DNA of 64,000 bases. Source: CAVQGZ01 sp963712175 (lineage in GTDB: Bacteria; Actinomycetota; Actinomycetes; Jiangellales; Jiangellaceae). The DNA lies in NCBI GenBank assembly GCA_963712175.1, contig CAVQGZ010000008.1, positions 186,001 through 250,000 of the forward strand, read 5' to 3'. Below the pieces are notes generated by a model. The model worked only from the letters and a program-made list of their open reading frames with translations, searched no databases and was not told the DNA's origin. The translations under genes were made by a program, and so were the position numbers. Below, one piece after another: positions 1 through 7,443 of this stretch (positions are counted from its first letter, which is position 1; each line of letters opens with the position of its first letter).

Positions 1-278
1 GCGACCAGATTGCCCGCCAGGTCGCTTCTCGTCGCCCGCAGAGCCGACACCTCCCGCATCAGGGCGCTCAGGGGCAGGGCCAGCACAACCGCGCGCACCA
101 GGACGAGACCCAGCAGGACAAGCAGCTGGCCGAGGCTGACGTCACGCAGCGCCTGCCCGATCTCAGCCCACGGAAGACCAGCGAAGACGAACCAGGCCAC
201 CGCGATGACAGCCGCGACCAGGAGGGCGCCGATGAGAAGGCGTCGTGCCCGAGCGCTGCCTGCTGGCTGATCGGTCAC
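1..278 (-). CDS. Integral membrane protein, lysylphosphatidylglycerol-synthase TM / UPF0104-like (N-terminal part, truncated by window edge)
   Basis: Only the first 92 or so residues lie in the window; the gene continues past base 1. I place the start at GTG 276-278, which has a GGAG-type ribosome site a few bases upstream. After a short basic N-terminus come two long hydrophobic stretches, roughly residues 14-34 and 48-70, separated by a segment reading LPWAEIGQALRDVSLGQ. That loop between the first two helices is typical of the YbhN/AglD-like flippase family (lysylphosphatidylglycerol synthase transmembrane region), whose members work in membrane lipid or glycolipid handling. The family call rests on the N-terminus only. 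The next genes, on the other strand, also look lipid-related. Confidence 0.6.
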   Translation of the reverse strand, partial: MTDQPAGSARARRLLIGALLVAAVIAVAWFVFAGLPWAEIGQALRDVSLGQLLVLLGLVLVRAVVLALPLSALMREVSALRATRSDLAGNLV

Positions 279-489
279 ACGCTTCCGCTCCGTTCAACCC
301 GACACCCGCCGGCGTGGTCAACTCCACACATGTGGCCCCGTCGCCGAGGCCCAGTTCCACGTCCCCGGCAGGGAGAAACGTATCCCACACAGAAGGCGAA
401 CCCTTGGCGCCGACGGAGGCGGGGGAGTCGCTCACCTGCCGCATGCTCCGTTCGCCGCTCGCTCGGTTCGACCCGGTAGCCTCAGTCGC

Positions 490-1047
490 ATGCGGACGCC
501 GACGCGTCTGGTCCTCGAGCGCCGGGAGAGGTTTCTGGGGGCCTCAGACTGCGAGTCGGTGCGGGACGTCGTTCTTGCCCAGCCGGTTGCGGCTGTCTCG
601 AGCCTGGGCTACGTCGCTGCTGGGGGGTGGCTGATCTGGGAAGGGCGTGGTCTGGCGGGGTGGCAAGGACGCTCGGCTCGCACCTACGCGTCGCTGCTGG
701 TGCTTGTGGGTGCCGGAAGCGTGCTGTACCACGGTCCGCAGGGACCGGGTGCTGAGCTCCTGCACGATGCTCCGGTGGCTGTGCTGGTGGGGCAAGCCGT
801 CGCCGTCCCCGTTCTTCGGTGGTTGCGCGGGCGACCCATGCGTCGCGCGGGGACAGGTCGTCGGGTGATGGCCACCGGCGGGCTGGCTGCTCTGGCAGCC
901 GTGGGGTTTGTCGCCGGCCGCACCGGCAGCCCTCTATGTGACCCGGACTCGCTGGTGCAACTCCACGCTGTCTGGCACCTTGCCGGGGCGGCAGCGTTGG
1001 CGATCTGGGGCACCGTCCTGTGGCCGGCCGCGGAGGTGGCGGGGTGA
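490..1047 (+). CDS. CREST-superfamily (ceramidase/Per1-like) integral membrane hydrolase
   Basis: A 185-residue, mostly hydrophobic protein with about five or six membrane segments. It carries the scattered residues that define the CREST superfamily (alkaline ceramidase, PAQR, Per1): Ser77 and His81 in GSVLYHG, Asp93 in LLHDAP, and His159/His163 in LHAVWH. In that family they bind zinc and hydrolyse amide or ester bonds of membrane lipids; the substrate here is unknown. Its stop overlaps the GTG start of the following acyltransferase by four bases (GTGA), so the two are almost certainly co-translated. A hydrolase coupled to a lysophospholipid-type acyltransferase suggests lipid remodelling, which is inference. 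Start ATG 490. Confidence 0.7.
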   Translation: MRTPTRLVLERRERFLGASDCESVRDVVLAQPVAAVSSLGYVAAGGWLIWEGRGLAGWQGRSARTYASLLVLVGAGSVLYHGPQGPGAELLHDAPVAVLVGQAVAVPVLRWLRGRPMRRAGTGRRVMATGGLAALAAVGFVAGRTGSPLCDPDSLVQLHAVWHLAGAAALAIWGTVLWPAAEVAG

Positions 1048-2363
1048 CCTCGGTCGCGATGTCTGCGGTACGTCGGGTGGCGGAGGCTGCTGCTCGGCTG
1101 ACCTACCGTGACGTCCAAGTCGTGGCTTGGGGGGGAGCGAGTGACGGCCCAGTGCTGCTGGTGTCCAACCACTTCGGCGGGGTGGCTGACGCGGTGCTGC
1201 TGGTCTACCTGGCACCGCGCTTCCCCCGGATCGTGGCCCGCGATGTGATCTGGAGCGTCCCTGTAGCCGGTGCCCTCATGAAGCGCATCCGCGCGATTCC
1301 CGTGCACAAGTCTGACGACCCGGGGGAAGGCCGTTCGACCAACGACGCCATGTTCAGCTCGTGCTACGAGGCGCTCGCCGAGGGATCGCTCGTGCTGATC
1401 TTCCCGGAGGGGGTCACCCAGGACGACCCCAACCTTGCGCCGGTGAAGACGGGTGCGGCGCGTATCGCCCTGGGCGCTCGGGCGGCAGGGGTCAGCGGGA
1501 TCACCATCCAGCCGGTCGGCATCCACTACGAGGACAAGGCGGCGTTCCGTAGCCGGGTGGTGGTGGCCTTCTCCGACCCCATCTCGGTCGATGATGCCGT
1601 GGCGGAGGAACGCTTCGATGCGCCGGCCGGTGCGGACGACCGGGCCGCTGTGCAGATGCTCAACGACCGGGTCGCCGCGGGTATGCGCGCGGCGGCCCCG
1701 GACTACCGGGACTGGGACGAGGCGCGTGAGATGCAGCTAGGCGCGTCCGTCGCGCTGCGCCACGTTGCTCCCGACAACCCGGTCAGGGATGTCGACATGG
1801 CCCAGCGCGAACAGCTCGCCGTGCGGCTCGCCAAGCGCGATGAGCCGCGAAAAGACGCGGTGGCGCTGGCAGCGCGGCGCTACCGGGCGGCGCTCGACGG
1901 GCTGCGCATGTCGGACTACGAGCTGGCCGGCTCGGGGTCCACCCCGCGACTGCTCGGCCGGCTTGCGCTGGATGGCCTGGTCACGGTCTTCCTGCTGCCC
2001 TACGCGCTGGTGGGGCTGGTGCTCGGCATCGTCCCGTACGCCCTCACCCAGGCGACCCGCCTCATCCCGGCGGCTCCGGCCGTTCGGGCAACAGTGCTCC
2101 CCCTCGTGGCGTTCGTCGTGTTCCTGCTGGAGTGGGCCGGGCTGTCGGTGGCGCTCGGCTCTCGCTGGGGGTGGCAGATGGGTGTGCTCGTCGCCCTGCT
2201 CACGCCCGCCTTCATCGGCGCAACCGTGCTGGTCGCCGAGCGCGTAGTCCTGCTGTGGCGCACGGCGCGCCAGTGGGTCGGCGCTCGCCGGGGCGGGCAA
2301 CCCGTGACCGCGGCCCGCGCCGACCGGGCGGCTCTCCTCGACGCCGTGCGAGAGGCTTTGTGA
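1044..2363 (+). CDS. PlsC-like 1-acyl-glycerol-phosphate acyltransferase family protein with C-terminal membrane region
   Basis: About 439 residues. The first half is a glycerophospholipid acyltransferase domain: the catalytic NHFGGVAD block at residues 42-49 (His-x5-Asp spacing, as in the NHPN-type subfamily), then the glycerol-phosphate-binding FPEG and a PVGIHY block. Three or four hydrophobic segments follow between about residues 310 and 400, so the enzyme is membrane-anchored. I chose GTG 1044 because GGAGG lies seven bases upstream and the codon overlaps the stop of the CREST gene; an in-frame ATG at 1020 lies inside that gene and lacks support. It probably transfers acyl groups to lysolipids. 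The next gene starts in its own stop (GTGA). Confidence 0.8.
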   Translation: MTSVAMSAVRRVAEAAARLTYRDVQVVAWGGASDGPVLLVSNHFGGVADAVLLVYLAPRFPRIVARDVIWSVPVAGALMKRIRAIPVHKSDDPGEGRSTNDAMFSSCYEALAEGSLVLIFPEGVTQDDPNLAPVKTGAARIALGARAAGVSGITIQPVGIHYEDKAAFRSRVVVAFSDPISVDDAVAEERFDAPAGADDRAAVQMLNDRVAAGMRAAAPDYRDWDEAREMQLGASVALRHVAPDNPVRDVDMAQREQLAVRLAKRDEPRKDAVALAARRYRAALDGLRMSDYELAGSGSTPRLLGRLALDGLVTVFLLPYALVGLVLGIVPYALTQATRLIPAAPAVRATVLPLVAFVVFLLEWAGLSVALGSRWGWQMGVLVALLTPAFIGATVLVAERVVLLWRTARQWVGARRGGQPVTAARADRAALLDAVREAL

Positions 2364-2701
2364 CGACCACGATGCAGACGGACGAGGTGATCTTCTGGTT
2401 CTTGGTCATCCCAGCGATCGTCGTGTGGGTCGGCGTTGTGGTCGACATCGCCCGCCGGCGGGGACTCACCCTCACCTCCCGCGTCGCGTGGGTGGCTTCC
2501 GTGACCCTTCTGCTTCCCACGGCCCTGGTCTGGCTGCTGGTCCGGCCTGCCGGCGACCCGATGGCCGAGGCCAGCACCAGGGGTGACCCCGACGACCCAC
2601 AGGAAGCCCTGGTGGCGTTGGTGGTCGCGCACGACGTCGGGGATGTGGACGACGCCACGTTCGCCCGGCGTCGCGACGCGCTCTTCCGCCTTGCGCCCTA
2701 G
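2360..2701 (+). CDS. Small membrane protein with two TM helices and a SHOCT-like C-terminus
   Basis: 113 residues from GTG 2360, which overlaps the acyltransferase stop; ATG 2371 is an alternative. Residues about 10-28 and 43-62 are membrane helices with a short basic loop between them (DIARRRG), resembling the phospholipase-D-nuclease N-terminal (PLDc_N) two-helix module. The tail after residue 80 has the DDATFARRRDALF pattern of a short SHOCT-type helix pair. It is the last gene of a three-gene coupled operon and probably an accessory membrane component; no enzymatic residues are visible. Confidence 0.65.
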   Translation: MTTTMQTDEVIFWFLVIPAIVVWVGVVVDIARRRGLTLTSRVAWVASVTLLLPTALVWLLVRPAGDPMAEASTRGDPDDPQEALVALVVAHDVGDVDDATFARRRDALFRLAP

Positions 2702-2704
2702 CCC

Positions 2705-2727
2705 GGCGACCGGCGACCGGCGACCGG
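2705..2727 (+). repeat. Tandem CGACCGG heptamer, about three copies
   Basis: Just after the stop of the small membrane protein the sequence repeats CGACCGG three times head to tail, directly next to the left arm of the inverted-repeat element at 2729. It is non-coding as far as I can see. Confidence 0.8.
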
Positions 2728-2728
2728 C

Positions 2729-2829
2729 CGTACGCGAATCCACACATTCGCCGTCGTCCGGGGCCAAGTCCATCGCGAACGTGCAGGTCGCCGCCAGCCC
2801 CAGCACGCGAATGTGTGGATTCGCGTACG
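2729..2829. repeat. REPIN-like 101-bp paired inverted repeat, copy A
   Basis: Arms 2729-2751 and 2807-2829 are perfect 23-bp inverted repeats separated by a 55-base loop. Each arm is itself a small palindrome: GTAC followed by GCGAAT-CCACAC-ATTCGC. This is the layout of REP sequences (a short tetranucleotide plus a hairpin), and two REPs in opposite orientation form a REPIN. Two further copies are at 35930 and 49223. Read on the minus strand, the loop contains GACCTGC 17 bases from the arm, as in the other copies. It lies between a stop codon and a tiny ORF, so it could also stop transcription. No RAYT transposase is present in the window. Confidence 0.75.
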
Positions 2830-2912
2830 CCAGACCGTGAGAGGGCAGGGGCGCTGGCCTCTGGCTACCCGACCCGGAGCGGCGTGGCCCTCAGGGGGAA
2901 GGAAGGCGTGTG

Positions 2913-2984
2913 ATGTATCGATCGATGTGGGCAGTGGCCGCGGCCGTTCTGTTGGCGGCGTGCGGGTCCTTGCAGCGGTGGTGA
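2913..2984 (+). CDS. Possible micro-lipoprotein (23 residues)
   Basis: A very short frame starting at ATG 2913 behind a good ribosome site (AAGGAAGG, about five bases away). Its product is almost entirely a lipoprotein signal peptide: basic start, hydrophobic AVAAAVLLAAC, and a lipobox LLAACGS. The predicted mature part would be only seven residues, beginning with the lipidated Cys and ending in Arg-Trp. It stops one base before the stop of the convergent gene at 2986. It could be a genuine lipopeptide, the truncated head of a lost lipoprotein gene, or chance. The ribosome site plus the exact lipobox favour a real or recently real gene. Confidence 0.4.
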   Translation: MYRSMWAVAAAVLLAACGSLQRW

Positions 2985-2985
2985 C

Positions 2986-3629
2986 TCAAGCCGGCGAGGT
3001 GGAGCTGGAGTGGCGCGACGCTTGGAGCCACTCGATGCGGAAGCGGGCGTAGAAGGCGCAGACGAAGATGATGGCGGCCATGACGGGCCAGCCGATGAGG
3101 CCGCGGGCTGCGACGAACTCCACGGCGTTGGCGTGCTGGAGGTGCCATGCCTCCCAGCTGGCGACGGCGAGCTCGGCGACCGCCCAGACCGCGGTGACGT
3201 GGGCGCTGATGCGTCGGTAGGTGGGGTTGGCCGCAGTGTCGGGCCGGAGTCGCCCGCGCATGAGCATCGGGAGCAGGTAGGCCGCGAGCGGTCTGCTGCT
3301 GAACGCCGTGGCCAGCACGGCTACGGCGACGGCCATGCTCGCGGCGACGCTGATGCCGAAGAACACTTGGTGCGAGCCGGTGAGGGCGCCGGCGGCGCCG
3401 CGGATGAGGACGTAGCCGAGTAGTGCCAGCGCCAGCCAGCCGATCTGCTCGCCGCGGCGTCAGTCGCTCCAGGGTTACCAGGGCTGCCGCGGCGGTCGAC
3501 GCGATCATGCCGGCAACGAGGCCCCAGACGGCGTTGGCCAGCAGGAAGACCGCCACTGGCGCGACGGATCCGAGGAGCGCCGGCCGGTGTCGGTGGCCGG
3601 GTGGGGAGCACGACTGAGGTGTGCGTCAT
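2986..3629 (-). pseudogene. DUF3159 / VC0807-like membrane protein, frameshifted
   Basis: Three reading frames must be joined to restore one membrane protein. ATG 3627-3629 with a GAGG ribosome site gives the N-terminus. A second frame near 3550-3450 encodes VFLLANAVWGLVAG. A third from about 3445 encodes GYVLIRGAAGALTGSHQVFF and continues through several helices to the stop at 2986. The pattern resembles VC0807/intracellular-septation-like proteins (DUF3159). Breaks lie near 3560-3600 and 3440-3465. It follows the response-regulator gene on the same strand and may be the last gene of that operon. Sequence error cannot be excluded. Confidence 0.6.
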
Positions 3630-3729
3630 GGATCCAGCCTCGCGTCGGGGACGGTCGCGAGGTAGTGCGTCGCATCACCACCTGTGGATGACGATCGTCA
3701 TCCCTCGGCTGGGGGCGGCGGTCGCGGTG

Positions 3730-4335
3730 TCAGAGCCAGCCGCGGTCGCGGGCGAGGCGGGCCGCTGCGGTGCGGTTGCTGGCGCCGAGCTTGCCGATGG
3801 CCTCGGACAGGTAGTTGCGCACGGTGCCGTCGGACAGGTGCAGGCGGGCGGCGATGTCGGCGTTGGACAGGCCGTCGCCGGCCAGGCGCAGAACCTGGCG
3901 TTCCCGGTCGGTGAGCGGGTCGGGCTCGGCCCAGGCGTCGGCGGCGAGGGTGGGGTCGACGGCGCGCCCGCCCTGGTGGACGGTGCGGATGGCGTCGGCG
4001 AGGGTGGCCGAGGGGGCGTCCTTGAGCAGGTAGCCGCCGACGCCGGCGTCCAGCGCGCGGCGCAGGTACCCGCTGCGGGCGAAGGTGGTGAGGATGACGA
4101 CCCGGGTGGCCAGCCCGCGTCTGCGGATCTCCGCGGCCACGTCGAGGCCGCTCTGGCCGGGCATCTCGATGTCGGTGAGCAGGATGTCCGGCTGCAGGGT
4201 CTGGACCAGACGCAGCGCCTCGTCACCGTCGGTGGCGGTTCCGACGACGTCGATGTCGGGTTCGAGTCCGAGCAGGCTGCCCAGGGCGCCGAGGACCATG
4301 CGCTGGTCCTCGGCGAGCAGGACGGTGATGCTCAC
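3730..4335 (-). CDS. NarL/FixJ (DesR-type) response regulator
   Basis: 201 residues from GTG 4333-4335, which overlaps the kinase stop by four bases. The receiver domain has the acidic pair Glu9-Asp10, phospho-acceptor Asp55 in LLTDIEMPG, the conserved Thr in ILTTF and the Lys in LLKDAP. A LuxR-type helix-turn-helix follows after about residue 140 (LTDREREVL-like, here LTDRERQVLRLAGDGLSNADIA). It pairs with the kinase just upstream and probably controls the neighbouring ABC exporter, as in DesKR/LnrJK-type systems that sense membrane state or membrane-active compounds. Unlike the kinase, the frame is intact. Confidence 0.88.
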   Translation of the reverse strand: MSITVLLAEDQRMVLGALGSLLGLEPDIDVVGTATDGDEALRLVQTLQPDILLTDIEMPGQSGLDVAAEIRRRGLATRVVILTTFARSGYLRRALDAGVGGYLLKDAPSATLADAIRTVHQGGRAVDPTLAADAWAEPDPLTDRERQVLRLAGDGLSNADIAARLHLSDGTVRNYLSEAIGKLGASNRTAAARLARDRGWL

Positions 4336-5460
4336 GGCTGGGCCGCCGGGCTGGGAGCCACCGCCGTGGTCGGGGTGCGGGGCAGGACGACGCGCACCGT
4401 GGTGCCGGGTCGCTCGCCCTCGGAGCGGGCCGGTGCTGCGGCTGACGTGGCCGCCGAGAGCGGCGGCGCGTTCGCGCATCCCGGCCAGGCCGGAGCCGTC
4501 GGGCCCGCGGGTGCCGCGCCCGTCGTCGCGACCTCGAGCCACACCTGCTCAGAGGTGGCCTCGGCGCGGATGGTGGCGTGGTGGGCGTCGGCGTGGCGCA
4601 CCACGTTGGTGACGGCCTCGCGCAGGGCCAGCGCCAGGGCGGCCTCGTGCTCGGCGGGCAGGACGGGCAAGTCGATGGTGGCCTGCAGGTCGACACCGGC
4701 GGCCGAGAGTGCCCGTCGTGCGTTGACCAGCTCCGCACCCAGCCCTTTGGCGCGGTAGCCGGCCACGGCCGAGCGCACCTCGGCCAGGGCGGTGCGCGCG
4801 GTCTGCTCCACCTCGCGCACCTCCTGCTCGGCCCGGTCCGGGTCGGATCGGACCAGCCGCCCGGCGAGCTCGGACTTCAGCACGACCACCGACAGGGTGT
4901 GGCCGAGCAGGTCGTGCAGGTCGCGGGCGATGCGTTCGCGTTCGGCGATCGTGGCCAGCCGTTCGATCTCCTCGTCCGCGCGGCGCAGCCGGGCATGGGT
5001 GCGCTCGCGCTCGACCTCCACGACTCCGGCCGCACCGATCACCAGGACGAACACCAGGACCGGCAGCACCGCCAGCAGCCGCCACGGCATCGGCACCGGG
5101 GAGATCACGAGACCGAGCCCCGGCGACCGCGGCCAGGCCCGCGATGGCCAGCCAGGCCCGCCGGACCGGCTCGAGCCGTCCGGCCAGGGCGGCGGCGTAC
5201 ACGACGAACACCCCGGCCCCGGCGTTGACCAGCGACCCGAGCAGCCCGAGGCCGGCCAGGGCCGCCAGCAGCAGCCCCAGCCGGCGCTGGTCCCGGGTGC
5301 GCAGGCTGGCCCGGTACAGGGGCAGGAAGACCGCGACCATCGCCGCGGTCGCGACCCAGTCCGCCGCGGTGGTGTCGGGGTCGAACGCCGGCTGGAAGAC
5401 CAGCGCACCGAGGTAGACCAGCCACAGGTAGGGCGCGTAGCGGGTGATCGGGTGGTTCAC
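4332..5460 (-). pseudogene. DesK-type sensor histidine kinase, interrupted by three frameshifts
   Basis: ATG 5458-5460 begins a protein with four or five membrane helices, then a HisKA_3 dimerisation domain with the phospho-accepting His in RDLHDLLGHTLS, then an HATPase domain (REAVTNVVRHADAHHA). The frame breaks at about 5118, in a run of four C, where the membrane part moves into the frame with LGLVISPVPMPW. It breaks again near 4530 and is restored near 4450, so the glycine-rich ATP lid (GSGLAGMRERAAALGG) is read in a third frame. Pairing with the intact regulator at 3730 and the ABC permease at 5474 makes one operon. The breaks may be sequence error, since one lies in a homopolymer. Confidence 0.7.
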
Positions 5461-5473
5461 CGCGGCCCTCGTC

Positions 5474-6307
5474 TCATCCGTAGGTGCGTCCCTCGTCGCG
5501 ACGGAACCCCCAGGCTGCCACGAACAGGAACAGGACGGTGAACCCCAGCACCGCGGCGACGTGCACGACCGGCGAGCCGCCCTCGGACGCCCCGATGGTG
5601 CCCAGCGCCAGCTGGACGAAGTGGTACGGCGGCAGCGCGACCGCGACCGACTGCACCACGTCCGGCAGCTGGGAGATCGGGATCCACAGCCCGGACGCGA
5701 ACGCCATCGGCAGCCACACCAGGTTCAGCACCGCCGGGGCGGAGTTCGGCCCGACCAGGTAGCCGAAGGCCAGGCCCATCGCCGAGAACGGCAGCGCCCC
5801 GGCGACCAGCGCCAGTCCCACCGCCACCCACTGCCCTGCCGCCAGGCGCACTCCGCCCAGGGTCGCGGCGAGGACGAACATGGCCAGCACGATGATCGAG
5901 GCGACGGCCAGGCTCATCACCACCTTGGCGACGAAGTACGCCAGCGGCGGCATCGGCGCGACCCGCTTCAGGCGCATCCAGCCCTGCCCACGCTCGACGG
6001 CCACCGACACCCCGAACCCGAACAAGGCCGCCCCGATGACCCCGAACGCGCCGTAGGTGACCAGCATGTAGGTGGTCACCCCCACGCCGCGGGCCTGCTC
6101 GCCGGCGAAGGTGATCCCGAAGATCACGTAGAACATCAGCGGCAGGGCGACCGTCGTGGCCGCGAAGATCGGCAGCCGCATCAGCTTGAGGAACTCCTGC
6201 CACGCCTCGGTGCGGTACACGCGCAGCATGCTGCGGCGGGTGTGCCGGGCGGCGCCGCGCGCGGCACGGTGGCCGGTGCGGTCGGCGTGGCTGTGATGGT
6301 GTGTCAT
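5474..6307 (-). CDS. ABC-2 type transporter permease
   Basis: 277 residues with six hydrophobic segments after a His/Arg-rich N-terminus, and the NLVWLPMAFASGLWIPISQLP stretch before the last helices that is typical of ABC-2 drug/lantibiotic exporter permeases. ATG 6305-6307 overlaps the stop of the ATPase (ATGA), so the pair are subunits of one exporter. The kinase gene starts 13 bases downstream. Such exporter-DesKR operons are known for export of, and resistance to, membrane-active natural products; the substrate here is unknown. The frame is intact, although both neighbours in the operon are broken. Confidence 0.85.
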   Translation of the reverse strand: MTHHHSHADRTGHRAARGAARHTRRSMLRVYRTEAWQEFLKLMRLPIFAATTVALPLMFYVIFGITFAGEQARGVGVTTYMLVTYGAFGVIGAALFGFGVSVAVERGQGWMRLKRVAPMPPLAYFVAKVVMSLAVASIIVLAMFVLAATLGGVRLAAGQWVAVGLALVAGALPFSAMGLAFGYLVGPNSAPAVLNLVWLPMAFASGLWIPISQLPDVVQSVAVALPPYHFVQLALGTIGASEGGSPVVHVAAVLGFTVLFLFVAAWGFRRDEGRTYG

Positions 6308-7246
6308 GCTGCCTCCTCGGTCCGCTCGGTCAGGGTGAGGAACGCGTCCTCGAGAGTGGGCTCGGTGACCGTCACGCCGGTCACCGAGCGGTCCCGGTGC
6401 AGCAGCTCTCGCAGCACGGGTTCGGGCTCGCTGACCAGCAGCTCCAGCCGGGTGCCGTCCCGCTGGGCGTGGTGCACCCCGGCCCAGCCGGACGCCTGCT
6501 GCGCCCCGATGCTGGACTCGGCGGTGATGCGCCGCCCCGGCACCAGGGACTTGATCTGCGCCGGGGTGCCCTCGGCGATCACCCGCCCCTGGTTCAGCAC
6601 GACGATCCGGTCGGCCAACGCGTCAGCCTCCTCCAGGTAGTGGGTCGTCAGCACCACCCCGCGTCCCGTCGCCGGCCAGATCGCGCAGCGTCGCCCACAG
6701 CGTGCGCCGCACCTCGGCATCCAGGCCGGTGGTCGGCTCGTCCACGAACACCAGTTCTGGGTCCCCGCACAGGGCGATGCCGAACAGCACCCGTCGCTGC
6801 TGGCCGCCGGACAGCGTCCCGAAGAGCCGCCCCTCCAGCCCGTCCAGACCGGCGGCCTCGCACCACCGACGCGACGGGCAGCGGGGCTGGGTAGTAGCCG
6901 CGGAACGCGGTCAGCAGCTCTCGCACCCGCAGCGTGTCCGGAACCCCCGAGGACTGCAGCATCACACCCATCCGCTGCCGCGCCGCCAGGTCCCGCGGAT
7001 CACGCCCGAACAGCCGCGCGGTCCCGCTGGTCGGCGTGGTCAGCCCGGTCAGCATGCCCAGGGCGGTCGTCTTGCCCGCACCGTTCGGGCCCAGCACCGC
7101 CAGCAGCTCCCCGGCCCGCACGCTGCAGGTCGACGTCCTGGCACGGCGAGCATCGCCGCCCCACCCGACCCGTACGTCTTCGATGCGCCGAGAAGCTCGG
7201 CCAGGACGGCGCCCGGCGTCTCGATGTCTGTCCGTCGCTCTGTCAT
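6304..7246 (-). pseudogene. ABC transporter ATP-binding protein, frameshifted at several points
   Basis: All parts of a DrrA/CcmA-like ATPase are present but in different frames. ATG 7244-7246 leads to the N-terminus. Walker A (GPNGAGKTT) and the Q-loop region lie in a second frame around 7090-6900. The signature LSGGQQRR and Walker B with D-loop (VFVDEPTTGLD) lie in a third frame at about 6820-6720. The switch His (LTTHYLEEAD) and the rest run in the frame that ends at 6304. Frame changes fall near 7150-7115, 6880 and 6675. It is the partner of the permease at 5474. The conserved motifs are undamaged, so either the frameshifts are recent or the sequence has indel errors. Confidence 0.7.
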
Positions 7247-7385
7247 GCACCCACGCTCCCGCGCCCGCCACGCTCCGCGTAGTGCACCCGATCACCGGAT
7301 CCAGGTGACAAACGTCAGGCCGGTCGGACTCCGACCCGCCCGGGGCCGGTCCGGGTCGCGGTCCAGGTCGCGAGCGAACGCCCTC

Positions 7386-7413
7386 TTGACACTACTGCAC
7401 ATTGCAGTAACGT
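7386..7413 (+). promoter_or_regulatory. Sigma-70-type promoter with a palindromic operator in its spacer
   Basis: TTGACA at 7386-7391 and TAACGT at 7408-7413 are separated by 16 bases, a good housekeeping promoter for the gene at 7444. The spacer holds a perfect palindrome, TACTGCA-CAT-TGCAGTA (7393-7409), reaching into the -10 element. A repressor dimer bound there would block RNA polymerase, a typical TetR/MarR arrangement. No candidate regulator gene is adjacent. Confidence 0.65.
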
Positions 7414-7443
7414 TCCCGGCAACGTGCAGCAGAAGGAGGGGCA

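Noticed and set aside
163..444. Minus-strand frame of 93 codons before the first partial gene
   Set aside because: No ribosome site, overlaps the better-supported membrane gene starting at 278, and no recognisable motif.
2729..2829. Interpretation of the 101-bp elements as integron attC sites
   Set aside because: No GTTRRRY/RYYYAAC core sites and no integrase; the arms instead show the GTAC-plus-palindrome form of REP sequences.
2729..2829. Interpretation of the elements as simple terminators
   Set aside because: Copy C lies between divergent genes, near-constant loop length with an internal heptamer is not needed for termination, and arms recur at distant sites.
3601..4758. Long open frame on the plus strand opposite the response regulator and kinase
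   Set aside because: Gly/Ala/Val-rich antisense composition typical of the complement of high-GC coding sequence; the opposite strand has clear receiver and HTH motifs.
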